Part shown: in pieces, positions 1 to 7,120 of the stretch
Numbering within the stretch: the first letter of the stretch is position 1
Layout of the letters: each line of letters begins with the position of its first letter
DNA from: Thiobacillus sp.
GTDB taxonomy: Bacteria > Pseudomonadota > Gammaproteobacteria > Burkholderiales > Thiobacillaceae
Length of the DNA stretch: 13,252 nt
NCBI GenBank assembly: GCA_020217265.1
Contig: JAIWOS010000101.1
Span: 1-13,252 of the forward strand
Direction: 5' to 3'
Notes under the pieces: model-generated
Databases searched by the model: none
Told to the model about the DNA's origin: nothing
What the model saw: only the letters and a program-made list of their open reading frames with translations
Program-made: the position numbers and the translations under genes

Positions 1-57
1 CGCGGTGTTTCTCCCCGCCAGCCCGCATCCGGCCGTGGCCCTGTTCATTTCTTGGGC

Positions 58-98
58 ATCCCCCTTGGAAATCCGCTTGATTTCCCGGGGGATTTTTT
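58..98 (+). terminator. Rho-independent terminator of an upstream gene
   Basis: The arms ATCCCCC (58-64) plus GGAAATC (67-73) pair with GATTTCC (79-85) plus GGGGGAT (87-93) around a CGCTT loop, with small bulges (TT and C). A run of Ts (93-98) follows directly. This is a textbook intrinsic terminator on the plus strand. It must serve a gene whose end lies left of the window, and it insulates the nrdA promoter. A second short dyad, TTCAGC-cc-GCTGAA, follows at 97-110. Confidence 0.8.
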
Positions 99-137
99 CA
101 GCCCGCTGAAATCAGTCGACGACGCGTCGATTCCGGG

Positions 138-165
138 TTGACATGTTCGCCCGCCCACCTAGAAT
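138..165 (+). promoter_or_regulatory. Sigma70-type promoter for nrdA
   Basis: A perfect -35 hexamer TTGACA (138-143) is followed after 16 bases by TAGAAT (160-165), close to TATAAT. Transcription would start near 172, leaving a leader of about 135 nt before the nrdA start. The -10 element lies inside the upstream NrdR-like box (156-171), so repressor binding would block polymerase. The leader also holds a small hairpin CGGGA-aaaa-TCCCG (244-257). Confidence 0.72.
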
Positions 166-171
166 TTGTAT
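156..171 (+). promoter_or_regulatory. Upstream NrdR-like box (weak half of a pair)
   Basis: CACCTAGAATTTGTAT matches about 11 of 16 positions of the NrdR consensus acaCwAtATwTwGtgt, by my alignment. It overlaps the -10 element and lies exactly 32 bp (about three helical turns) from the stronger box at 188-203. NrdR sites of ribonucleotide reductase genes usually occur as such pairs. Support comes mainly from spacing and position, since the sequence match alone would be weak. Confidence 0.55.
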
Positions 172-187
172 CCGGTTGCCGTGCACA

Positions 188-203
188 CCACAATATGTTG
201 TGA
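188..203 (+). promoter_or_regulatory. Downstream NrdR box
   Basis: CCACAATATGTTGTGA contains the near-perfect dyad CACAA-TATG-TTGTG and fits the NrdR consensus well. NrdR is the ATP/dATP-sensing repressor of ribonucleotide reductase genes, so this operon is expected to be shut down when dATP is plentiful. It lies about 16-31 bases downstream of the inferred transcription start. Confidence 0.75.
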
Positions 204-232
204 ATATAACTGTGTACGGGAACTGGGAAAGC

Positions 233-241
233 TGTGCATAA
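233..241 (-). promoter_or_regulatory. DnaA box in the nrdA leader
   Basis: TGTGCATAA on the plus strand reads TTATGCACA on the minus strand, a perfect match to the DnaA box TTATNCACA. A second site with one mismatch, TGTGAATAT (199-207), overlaps the edge of the downstream NrdR box. E. coli nrdAB is known to be controlled by DnaA, so a link of dNTP synthesis to replication initiation is plausible here. A single 9-mer can occur by chance; its location is what makes it credible. Confidence 0.5.
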
Positions 242-306
242 CCCGGGAAAAATCCCGCCACAGCCTCCGGCCAGACGTCCCCAAAACCGCCAAAGGAGCC
301 CCGCAG

Positions 307-3216
307 ATGCTGTCAGTCGCCACCGAATCCGCCCAAGCCGCCGCCCCCATTCCGCCCCTTGAAGCCGCCGAGCCGGCGGTGATCGACACACGCTTTGCCG
401 ACTACAAGATCATCCGCCGCAACGGCGCGGTGGTCGGCTTCGCGCCGAACAAGATCGCGATCGCCGTGACCAAGGCCTTCATCGCGGTGCAGGGCGGGCA
501 GGCGGCGGCGTCGGCGCGCATCCGCGAACTGGTCGAGGCGATCACCGGCCAGGTCGTCGGCGCGCTGCTGCGTCGCCAGCCCAACGGCGGTACCTTCCAC
601 ATCGAGGACGTGCAGGACCAGGTCGAACTCGCGCTGATGCGTTCGGGCGAACACGAAGTCGCGCGTGCCTATGTGCTCTATCGCGAAAAGCGCGCGCAGG
701 AACGCGCCGCGCAAAAAGCCGCCGGCGTGCCCGAGGTGCAGCTGCACGTGCTGGAAGACGGCGTGAAAAAGCCGCTCGACACCGCCCGCCTGGCCGGCCT
801 GCTGGCCGACGCCTGCACGGGCCTGGGTGAGAACGTCAAGGCCGAGCCCATCATGCAGACCGTGCTGCGCGACCTCTACGACGGCGTGCCGATGGCCGAG
901 GTCGAAAAGGCGCTGGTGCTCGCCGCGCGCGCCATGATCGAGCAGGATCCGGCGTATTCCTACGTCACCGCGCGCCTGCTGTTGAATTCCATCCGCCACG
1001 AAGTGCTGGGCGAGGCCGTGACGCAGGCCGACATGGCGACGCGCTACGCCGAATACTTCCCGCAATTCATCAAGAAGGGCATCGACGCCGAGCTGCTCGA
1101 CGAGCGCCTCGGCCAGTTCGACCTCGCGCGTCTGGCCGCCGTGCTCGACGCCGGCCGCGATTACCAGTTCGGCTACCTGGGCCTGCAAACCCTGTACGAC
1201 CGCTACTTCCTGCACATCGAGGAATCGCGCATCGAGCTGCCGCAGGCCTTCTTCATGCGCGTGGCGATGGGGCTCGCGATCAACGAGATCGATCGCGAGG
1301 CGCGCGCCATCGAGTTCTACCAGGTGCTGTCGTCGTTCGATTTCATGAGCTCGACACCCACGCTCTTCAACGCCGGCACGCGGCACAGCCAGCTGTCTTC
1401 CTGCTATCTCACCACCGTCACCGACGACCTCGACGGCATCTACCAGGCGATCAAGGAAAACGCCATGCTGCAGAAGTACGCCGGCGGCCTGGGCAACGAT
1501 TGGACGCCGGTGCGCGCGATGGGCGCCCGCATCAAGGGCACCAACGGCAAGTCGCAGGGTGTCGTGCCTTTCCTCAAGGTGGTCAACGACACCGCCGTCG
1601 CGGTGAACCAGGGCGGCAAGCGCAAGGGCGCGGTGTGCGCGTATCTGGAAACCTGGCACCTCGACATCGAGGAATTCCTCGACCTCAGGAAGAACACCGG
1701 CGACGACCGCCGCCGCACGCACGACATGAACACCGCGAACTGGATTCCGGATCTCTTCATGCAGCGCGTGATGGAAGGCGGCGACTGGACGCTCTTCTCG
1801 CCCAATGACGTGCCCGACCTGCATGACCTCTACGGCCGCAAGTTCGCCGAGGCCTACACCGAATACGAGCGCCGTGCAGACCGCGGCGAGATCAAGCTCT
1901 ACAAGCGCATTCCCGCCGTGCAGCTGTGGCGCAAGATGCTCTCGATGCTGTTCGAAACCGGCCACCCCTGGATCACCTTCAAGGACCCGTGCAACATCAG
2001 GAGCCCGCAGCAGCACGTCGGCGTCGTGCACAGCTCCAACCTGTGTACCGAGATCACGCTCAACACCAACGATCATGAAGTCGCCGTGTGCAACCTCGGC
2101 TCGGTCAATCTCGTCAATCATTTGAAAGACGGCGTGCTCGACCTCGACAAGCTCAAGACCACCATCCACACGGCCATGCGCATGCTCGACAACGTGGTCG
2201 ACGTGAACTACTACGCCGTCGGCAAGGCGCGCAATTCCAACCTCAAGCATCGCCCCGTGGGCCTTGGCATCATGGGCTTCCAGGATGCGCTGCAGGAACT
2301 GCGCGTGCCGTACGCCTCCGCCGAGGCGGTCGAATTCGCCGACCGCTCGATGGAAGCCGTCGCCTACTACGCCTTCTGGGCCTCGACCGAACTCGCCGCC
2401 GAGCGTGGCCGCTATTCCAGCTACGAAGGCAGCCTGTGGAGCCGCGGCATCCTGCCGCAGGATTCGCTGAAGCTCCTGGCCGAGGAGCGCGGCGGCTATC
2501 TGGAGGTGGACACCTCCAGCACGCTCGACTGGGACGCGCTGCGCGAGCGCATCGCGCAGTACGGCATGCGCAACTCCAACTGCCTCGCGATCGCGCCCAC
2601 CGCCACCATTGCCAACATCGTCGGCGTGTCGGCCTCGATCGAGCCCACGTTCCAGAACCTGTACGTGAAATCCAACCTCTCGGGCGAATTCACCGTCGCC
2701 AACAAGTACCTCGTCGCCGACCTGAAAAAGCAGGGCCTGTGGGACGAAGTCATGGTCGCCGACATCAAGTACTTCGACGGCTCGCTCGCCAGGATCGACC
2801 GCATCCCGCAAGACCTGCGCACCCTCTACGCCACCGCCTTCGAAATGGACCCGGCCTGGCTGGTGGAATGCGCGTCGCGCCGCCAGAAATGGATCGACCA
2901 GGCGCAGAGCCTCAACATCTACATGGCCGGCGCCAGTGGCAAGAAGCTCGACGACATCTACAAGCTCGCGTGGGTGCGGGGGCTCAAGACCACCTACTAC
3001 CTGCGCACGCTGGGCGCAACCTCGGCCGAGAAATCCACCGGCAAGGGCGGGGAGCTGAATGCCGTCTCCGCGCATGGCGGCAGTGGTTTGAGTGCGGCCG
3101 CGCCGAGTGCGATTGAAGCGGCCGCGGCCAACCTGCCGGAACCCGAGATTGCCGGCAAGGTGTGCACCATGCGGCCGGGGGATCCGGGGTTTGAGGAGTG
3201 CGAGGCGTGTCAGTAA
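307..3216 (+). CDS. nrdA: Ribonucleoside-diphosphate reductase class Ia, alpha subunit (two ATP-cones)
   Basis: This is the large, catalytic subunit of aerobic ribonucleotide reductase. It reduces ribonucleoside diphosphates to deoxy forms in the cytoplasm, with NrdB supplying the radical. The ATG at 307 is chosen because AAGGAG lies 8 bases before it (293-298); the frame is open back to 166, but that stretch is the promoter and operator region. The product is 969 aa. Two ATP-cone domains are visible (about 34-125 and 145-225), as in Pseudomonas aeruginosa NrdA. The second lacks the lysine-rich start of the first and may be non-sensing. Active-site features are C366 (SSCYLTT), N578-x-C580-x-E582 (NLCTE), C595 (VCNLGS), the radical-path tyrosine pair Y897-Y898, and the redox tail C965-x2-C968. 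All key residues are present, so the gene looks intact. NrdR and DnaA sites upstream suggest control by dATP level and replication. Confidence 0.97.
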   Translation: MLSVATESAQAAAPIPPLEAAEPAVIDTRFADYKIIRRNGAVVGFAPNKIAIAVTKAFIAVQGGQAAASARIRELVEAITGQVVGALLRRQPNGGTFHIEDVQDQVELALMRSGEHEVARAYVLYREKRAQERAAQKAAGVPEVQLHVLEDGVKKPLDTARLAGLLADACTGLGENVKAEPIMQTVLRDLYDGVPMAEVEKALVLAARAMIEQDPAYSYVTARLLLNSIRHEVLGEAVTQADMATRYAEYFPQFIKKGIDAELLDERLGQFDLARLAAVLDAGRDYQFGYLGLQTLYDRYFLHIEESRIELPQAFFMRVAMGLAINEIDREARAIEFYQVLSSFDFMSSTPTLFNAGTRHSQLSSCYLTTVTDDLDGIYQAIKENAMLQKYAGGLGNDWTPVRAMGARIKGTNGKSQGVVPFLKVVNDTAVAVNQGGKRKGAVCAYLETWHLDIEEFLDLRKNTGDDRRRTHDMNTANWIPDLFMQRVMEGGDWTLFSPNDVPDLHDLYGRKFAEAYTEYERRADRGEIKLYKRIPAVQLWRKMLSMLFETGHPWITFKDPCNIRSPQQHVGVVHSSNLCTEITLNTNDHEVAVCNLGSVNLVNHLKDGVLDLDKLKTTIHTAMRMLDNVVDVNYYAVGKARNSNLKHRPVGLGIMGFQDALQELRVPYASAEAVEFADRSMEAVAYYAFWASTELAAERGRYSSYEGSLWSRGILPQDSLKLLAEERGGYLEVDTSSTLDWDALRERIAQYGMRNSNCLAIAPTATIANIVGVSASIEPTFQNLYVKSNLSGEFTVANKYLVADLKKQGLWDEVMVADIKYFDGSLARIDRIPQDLRTLYATAFEMDPAWLVECASRRQKWIDQAQSLNIYMAGASGKKLDDIYKLAWVRGLKTTYYLRTLGATSAEKSTGKGGELNAVSAHGGSGLSAAAPSAIEAAAANLPEPEIAGKVCTMRPGDPGFEECEACQ

Positions 3217-3228
3217 AGGAGACTAGCG

Positions 3229-3567
3229 ATGAGTGTTGAAGCTCTGTGGTCTGTTGAGTTTATGTCGAACGTCGGTGGCGTTGGCGCTGGTGTTGCCATT
3301 TTTGAAAATGGAAACATTTATGGAGGCGATGGGACTTATTACTACACGGGAAAATACAGGATTGTTAACTCCCAAGTTGACGCGACTGTAAAGGTGGCTC
3401 ACTACGCTGGGCAGCCGCTTTCGATATTTGGCCAAGACACGCGGCCATTCGATCTTAGGATCGGAGGGCCGGTTTCGGATTCCGTGATGAATTTAGCTGG
3501 TGTTCGAATAGATGATGAATCCAAACGGATGGGGTTACGTCTCACCAAGAGAACCGAGCTTCCTTAG
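3229..3567 (+). CDS. GrlR-like small protein between nrdA and nrdB
   Basis: A 112-aa protein resembling the GrlR fold (a small lipocalin-like beta-barrel named after the negative regulator of the LEE type III secretion genes). The match is visible in the N-terminal half: a start like aLWSVEFMSN, then GxGVAIFENGNIYGGD, then YYTGKY. The acidic EDED loop through which E. coli GrlR binds GrlA aligns here to an NSQVD stretch, so that partner contact is not conserved. No type III secretion gene is nearby. A good Shine-Dalgarno AAAGGAG (3215-3221) sits 7 bases before the ATG, and only 12 bases separate it from the nrdA stop, so it should be co-transcribed with nrdA. Its base composition is clearly more AT-rich than nrdA and nrdB, suggesting later acquisition. 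Family call is by eye; the role is unknown. Confidence 0.72.
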   Translation: MSVEALWSVEFMSNVGGVGAGVAIFENGNIYGGDGTYYYTGKYRIVNSQVDATVKVAHYAGQPLSIFGQDTRPFDLRIGGPVSDSVMNLAGVRIDDESKRMGLRLTKRTELP

Positions 3568-3630
3568 GAACGTTGGCCGGGGGGTGCCCGGCGGCAAGTC
3601 ACTTTCTTTTGCGTCGCCGCTGTTTTGACG

Positions 3631-3654
3631 GCCGTTGCGCCAAGGCGCAACGGC
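3631..3654 (+). repeat. Perfect 11-bp hairpin inside the intergenic repeat
   Basis: GCCGTTGCGCC and GGCGCAACGGC are perfect reverse complements separated by AA. The hairpin sits between the two core words of the repeat and looks like an extra stem inserted into the element's usual central hairpin. Confidence 0.85.
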
Positions 3655-3787
3655 GAAAAGTAACCAAAGAAAAGGCGACCCTGCTGCGCCACCCCTGACG
3701 GGGCGGGCCTCGCCCGAACCAGACCGCCGGGGCGGCTGCGCAACTCGCCCTTCGGGCTCGGACAGTGCTCGCCGCTGATTGATTGAG

Positions 3788-3811
3788 TTTGCCCTGCCGA
3801 GGCAGGGCAAA
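3788..3811 (+). repeat. Second perfect 11-bp hairpin inside the intergenic repeat
   Basis: TTTGCCCTGCC and GGCAGGGCAAA pair perfectly around GA. It is very GC-rich but has no downstream T run, so it is more likely a structural stem of the repeat or an RNA processing/stability element than a terminator. Confidence 0.85.
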
Positions 3812-3941
3812 GGCCCCCGGCGATCTGGCCCGAGCGAGGTGACGCAGAAGGGAAACTGGCGAAGCCAGCCGCGCGACTGAATGAATGGCTTTCGGTGGCA
3901 AACCCACCGTGGTTTTGAAAGATCAAAAGGAGACATGAACC

Positions 3942-5075
3942 ATGCTGAACTTTGAAGAAGACCTCACCCCCACGCCGCGCCTGGCCCCCCGTGCGCCTGA
4001 GCCACTGCGTGCGCCGGTGATGCCGGCTGTGGCGCCTGTCGAACCCGCGCCGCAGGCCACCCGCGTGCGCGCTGCCGACAAGCGCGTGATCAACGGCGCC
4101 ACCGACGTCAACCAGCTCGTCCCCTTCAAGTACAAGTGGGCGTGGGAGAAGTACCTGGCCGGCTGCGCCAACCACTGGATGCCGCAGGAAGTGAACATGA
4201 GCCGCGACATCGCGCAGTGGAAAGACCCCGCCGCGCTCACCGAAGACGAGCGCCGCATCGTCAAGCGCAACCTGGGCTTTTTCGTGACGGCGGATTCGCT
4301 CGCGGCGAACAACATCGTGCTCGGCACCTACCGCCACATCACCGCGCCCGAGTGCCGCCAGTACCTCTTGCGCCAGGCGTTCGAAGAGGCCATCCACACC
4401 CACGCCTACCAGTACATCGTCGAAAGCCTGGGCCTGGACGAAGGCGAAATTTTCAACGCGTATCACGAAGTCGCCAGCATCCGCGACAAGGACGACTTCC
4501 TCATCCCCTTCATCGACACCCTCACCAACCCCGACTTCAAGACCGGCTCCCCGGAGAACGACCAGAAGCTCCTGAAGTCGCTGATCGTCTTCGCCTGCAT
4601 CATGGAAGGCATCTTTTTCTACGTCGGCTTCGTGCAGATCCTCGCGCTCGGCCGCCAGAACAAGATGACCGGCGCCGCCGAGCAGTATCAGTACATCCTG
4701 CGTGACGAGTCCATGCACTGCAACTTCGGCATCGACCTCATCAACACCATCAAGCTCGAAAACCCGCACCTGTGGACCAGCGAGTTCAAGGCCGAAATCC
4801 GTACCCTCATCCAGAGAGGCGTCGAGCTCGAATACAAATACGCCGAAGACACCATGCCGCGCGGCGTGCTGGGCCTCAACGCCAGCCAGTTCAAGGAATA
4901 CCTGCGCTTCATCGCCAACCGCCGCTGCCAGCAGATCGGGCTGGACGAGATGTTCCCCGGCGTCACCAACCCCTTCCCCTGGATGGCCGAGATGATCGAC
5001 CTGAAGAAGGAGAAGAACTTCTTCGAGACGCGCGTCACGGAGTATCAGACGGGCGGGGCGTTGAGCTGGGATTGA
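3942..5075 (+). CDS. nrdB: Ribonucleoside-diphosphate reductase class Ia, beta (radical) subunit
   Basis: The small subunit holds the di-iron/tyrosyl radical that NrdA uses for catalysis. The ATG is preceded by AAGGAG (3927-3932) at 9 bases. The 377-aa product has the full metal-ligand set with spacings equal to E. coli NrdB: D118, E149, H152, E222, E256 and H259. Radical tyrosine Y156 is present (E-x2-H-x3-Y), which favours class Ia over the tyrosine-less class Ic. The C-terminal tail [12 protein letters not shown] carries the conserved tyrosine and the end that docks on NrdA. The first 45 residues form a Pro/Ala-rich extension, probably disordered. It is the third gene of the nrd locus, about 725 bases after nrdA, which is unusually far for subunits of one complex. 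It could be read from the nrdA promoter through the repeat, or from an unseen own promoter. Confidence 0.97.
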   Translation: MLNFEEDLTPTPRLAPRAPEPLRAPVMPAVAPVEPAPQATRVRAADKRVINGATDVNQLVPFKYKWAWEKYLAGCANHWMPQEVNMSRDIAQWKDPAALTEDERRIVKRNLGFFVTADSLAANNIVLGTYRHITAPECRQYLLRQAFEEAIHTHAYQYIVESLGLDEGEIFNAYHEVASIRDKDDFLIPFIDTLTNPDFKTGSPENDQKLLKSLIVFACIMEGIFFYVGFVQILALGRQNKMTGAAEQYQYILRDESMHCNFGIDLINTIKLENPHLWTSEFKAEIRTLIQRGVELEYKYAEDTMPRGVLGLNASQFKEYLRFIANRRCQQIGLDEMFPGVTNPFPWMAEMIDLKKEKNFFETRVTEYQTGGALSWD

Positions 5076-5134
5076 GAGGTCGATAGACGCGTTCGGCGGA
5101 TTGCACTGCGCAAACCCGATGGGAGGATTGCGGC

Positions 5135-5836
5135 ATGGCTAGATGCACAGCACCAGTAAATGGACATCGTACAGCGAGCGGGGCAGCGGCCTGCCCCGCA
5201 TGTAGCAGCCGCTCTCGCGGCTACGGGTCATATTCGTCCTACTCCTCACCCTACTCCTCGTCGGGGAGCAGCGGAAGCAGCTGGGGCGGCCGGAGCAGCG
5301 CCGGCGGGTCCGGCAGCAGCGTAAGGCCGCGCTGGTCGCGAGCAGGTTCGTCCGTGGCGTACACGTTTGCCGAGGTGCGGACGCTCACGCCGGTTCGCGA
5401 AAACGTCGAGAAGCGAGCGTCCGTGCCTGATCTTCGGGACGTTTTTCTTTGCCACGCGTGGGACGACCGGAAAGGGGTCGCCAAGGAGCTGCACGATCTG
5501 CTCGAGTCGCGCGGTGTCTCGGTTTGGTTCAGCGAGAAGGACGTCCTCCTCGGTGCGACGTTGCTCCGCGAAATCGATAAGGGATTGGCGAAGTCGCGAG
5601 TCGGGATCGTGCTGGTGACCCCTGCGCTGCTGCGCCGGCTCGCAGGAGAGGGCATCGCTGACAAAGAGCTTTCGGCACTCCTGGCGCGTGACCTGCTCGT
5701 TCCAATCGTGCACGACACGACCTATGAAGCTCTCCGCGAAGTCAGCCCTCTGCTCGGCTCGCGAAGCGGCCTGAACACTGCAGAAGATACGATGGCGAAT
5801 GTCGCGGCCAAGCTCGCCGAGCTGGTTGCCCTCTAG
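5135..5836 (+). CDS. TIR-domain protein with Cys/His N-terminus and Gly/Ser linker
   Basis: A 233-aa protein in three parts. Residues 1-23 hold a compact C4-x6-H11-x8-C20-x2-C23 pattern that could bind zinc. Residues 24-71 are a low-complexity Ser/Gly/Tyr-rich linker. Residues 102 to about 225 form a TIR domain: strand A and box 1 at DVFLCHAWDD (102-111), helix A with ELHDLL, the BB-loop region at VWFSEKDVLLG (130-140), REIDKGL, the strand VGIVLVTPALL, and KELSALL (177-183). Bacterial TIR domains are often NADases or signal-making enzymes in anti-phage defence; I cannot assign the catalytic glutamate with certainty (E134 or a neighbouring position). GGGAGG (5121-5126) lies 8 bases before the ATG. 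The gene follows nrdB by 59 bases and precedes a restriction-modification cassette, which fits a defence island. No effector partner typical of Thoeris is seen. Confidence 0.85.
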   Translation: MARCTAPVNGHRTASGAAACPACSSRSRGYGSYSSYSSPYSSSGSSGSSWGGRSSAGGSGSSVRPRWSRAGSSVAYTFAEVRTLTPVRENVEKRASVPDLRDVFLCHAWDDRKGVAKELHDLLESRGVSVWFSEKDVLLGATLLREIDKGLAKSRVGIVLVTPALLRRLAGEGIADKELSALLARDLLVPIVHDTTYEALREVSPLLGSRSGLNTAEDTMANVAAKLAELVAL

Positions 5837-5948
5837 CTCAAACTAGTGGTGGTCAGCTTCGGATTGTTTATCAGGGTAATGGGTTGCCGAAAATAAAGAC
5901 GGGTTAGCGAGCGGAAATTCGAAACTGACCCTGCTTAAATTTGGCCTT

Positions 5949-5964
5949 GCGATCGGGCGATCGC
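5949..5964. promoter_or_regulatory. GATC-containing palindrome upstream of the KTSC/R-M genes
   Basis: GCGATCG-gg-CGATCGC is a perfect 7-bp dyad that contains two CGATCG sites. It lies 20 bases before the start of the KTSC-like gene, where an operator would be expected, and it carries the GATC core that BglII/BstYI-family enzymes recognise. A role as operator or methylation-sensitive site is inference only. Confidence 0.4.
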
Positions 5965-5984
5965 TCAATGTAGAGGGCATCATC

Positions 5985-6212
5985 ATGGAGATGTACAGAA
6001 ACCTCGGCGGCATTTCTGGAGTTGCTGCTTACGGATTTGAACGAGATTCCATTACGATTCAGTTCAATGATGGCGCTATCTACTTATACAACTATGTGAG
6101 TGCCGGCCGTAGCAACATTGAAACCATGAAAACGCTGGCTGCGGCAGGGCAGGGACTAAACAGTTTCATCATGAAACACGTCCGGAAGAGCTATGCGGCA
6201 AAGCTACGGTAG
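5985..6212 (+). CDS. KTSC-like small protein
   Basis: A 75-aa protein with the layout of a KTSC domain: a variable start, then a strand pair ITIQFNDGAIYLYNYV (23-38) with the F-x-D/N-G-x-x-Y-x-Y core, then a helix and LNSFIMKHVRKSY (58-70), the usual N-x-x-I-x-x-x-Y end. The family is named after the C-terminal region of certain lysyl-tRNA synthetases; its function is unknown, with nucleic-acid binding only suspected. AGAGGG (5972-5977) lies 7 bases before the ATG. A second in-frame ATG sits two codons later. It precedes the restriction endonuclease gene by 59 bases on the same strand and shares its lower GC content, so it may be part of the same cassette. Confidence 0.65.
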   Translation: MEMYRNLGGISGVAAYGFERDSITIQFNDGAIYLYNYVSAGRSNIETMKTLAAAGQGLNSFIMKHVRKSYAAKLR

Positions 6213-6271
6213 CAACTTCCCATCATCAGTCTCGCTTTGCGGGTCCAACTTTAGCAATACTGAAAATTTAC

Positions 6272-7120
6272 ATGCAAGAACAACAAGAACCAGATTTCGA
6301 GAACGGCAACCCGGAAGAGCAAAACGGGGAAGCGGCAGAGGATGTGGCACTGCGGCCTGGTCCGAATGCCGACGATCCGATTGACGTTGAGCGGTACATC
6401 AGCGCTGAAGTCCGGGCGCTGTATGACGTCTACAGTTACCGGCACGCTGCTGCGATTCTCGCAAACTCATTCCCGGATGAGCTGGCCCAGATTGAGCGGG
6501 CGCTTCTGGATTTTCGTATTACTGTGCGGGATATAGGTATCCCGGGTGGTAATGAATCCGATATGCCCAAGAAATTCTCGCGCACCCTGCGCCCTGAGGG
6601 CTGGGTGGAAACGCGGATTCAGGGAGACCTGCTGGTGCGGATGCAGGAGTACGACGAACTGTTTTCTGACGACGGCCGGGCCCGTAAGGTCAAGCTTCCG
6701 GAAGGCGAGCCGCGTTTGATTGAAAACTTCATTGACGGCCACAAAATCGATTATGTGAAAGGCCGTGTGGCTTTCGATCTGGAGTGGAATTCGAAAGATC
6801 AAACCTTTGATCGTGATCTGTACGCACTGCGGGCTTTTCACGAATGTGGCCTGATCAGTGCCGGAGTAATGGTGACGCGCAGCGCTAGTTTGAATCCGGT
6901 GTTTGATGCAGTGCCGCAACTCACGAAAACAGGTGAACCTGAACTGCACAAAACTGGCCCAAGGGCTGGTCAACCAAAAAGCGTGAAAGCAAAGTATGGC
7001 GCTAGCACCACATGGATGGGAAAGCTGTTATATCGGCTCAACGCTGGAAGACACGGCGGTTGCCCGGTGCTAGTGTTCGGTATAACACCTAAGCTGATTA
7101 CTGACTGGGGCCAGCAATGA
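6272..7120 (+). CDS. Type II restriction endonuclease, BglII/BstYI family
   Basis: A 282-aa protein whose central and C-terminal parts match the BglII/BstYI endonucleases. Visible signs are FIDGHKID (153-160), FDLEWNSKDQTFDRDL (168-183), the following helix with FHECGLISAGVMVTRS, and the end STTWMGKL (245-252) with GGCPVLVFGI (262-271). The likely catalytic set is D160-x8-D169-x-E171, the family's variant of PD-(D/E)xK in which the lysine position is taken by an acidic or amide residue. The first 45 residues are acidic and probably disordered. Family enzymes cut GATC-centred sites such as AGATCT or RGATCY, but the site of this enzyme is unknown. The ATG at 6272 is the first after an in-frame stop 12 bases upstream; no good Shine-Dalgarno is seen, which may keep expression low. 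Its stop overlaps the start of the methyltransferase gene, giving a coupled R-M operon. Confidence 0.87.
   Translation: MQEQQEPDFENGNPEEQNGEAAEDVALRPGPNADDPIDVERYISAEVRALYDVYSYRHAAAILANSFPDELAQIERALLDFRITVRDIGIPGGNESDMPKKFSRTLRPEGWVETRIQGDLLVRMQEYDELFSDDGRARKVKLPEGEPRLIENFIDGHKIDYVKGRVAFDLEWNSKDQTFDRDLYALRAFHECGLISAGVMVTRSASLNPVFDAVPQLTKTGEPELHKTGPRAGQPKSVKAKYGASTTWMGKLLYRLNAGRHGGCPVLVFGITPKLITDWGQQ

Larger units (their letters stand above)
3568..3920 (+). repeat. Multi-hairpin intergenic repeat between the GrlR-like gene and nrdB
   Basis: This gap holds no credible gene but many dyads in a row: GCCGGG/CCCGGC (3576-3592), a perfect 11-bp hairpin (3631-3654), CCCC/GGGG (3692-3703), CGGGC/GCCCG (3704-3716), GCCC-ttc-GGGC near 3748-3757, a perfect 11-bp hairpin (3788-3811), CTGGC/GCCAG (3856-3868) and CGGTGG/CCACCG (3893-3909). 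The core words CACTTTCTTTTGC and AAGTAACCAAAGAAAAGG are, from memory, hallmarks of a large intergenic repeat found in many copies in beta- and gammaproteobacterial genomes, where it is often mis-annotated as small hypothetical proteins. None of the hairpins has a T tract, so it is not an obvious terminator. It lies in the nrd transcript and may affect mRNA stability or nrdB level. Confidence 0.65.

Noticed and set aside
166..306. Upstream extension of nrdA to the ATG or other starts near 166
   Set aside because: This stretch is the NrdR/DnaA control region and leader; the ATG at 307 has a strong Shine-Dalgarno and the usual NrdA N-terminus.
313..3075. Very long open frame on the minus strand across nrdA (about 920 codons)
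   Set aside because: It mirrors a high-GC gene; the product is a His/Val/Gly-rich string without domains, while the plus strand encodes all NrdA active-site residues.
3535..3936. Minus-strand open frames within the intergenic repeat
   Set aside because: Peptides of this kind are familiar false genes made by this repeat; the stretch is a series of hairpins with no ribosome site.
3564..4769. Long minus-strand open frame over the repeat and nrdB
   Set aside because: Antisense shadow of nrdB joined to the repeat; composition is not protein-like.
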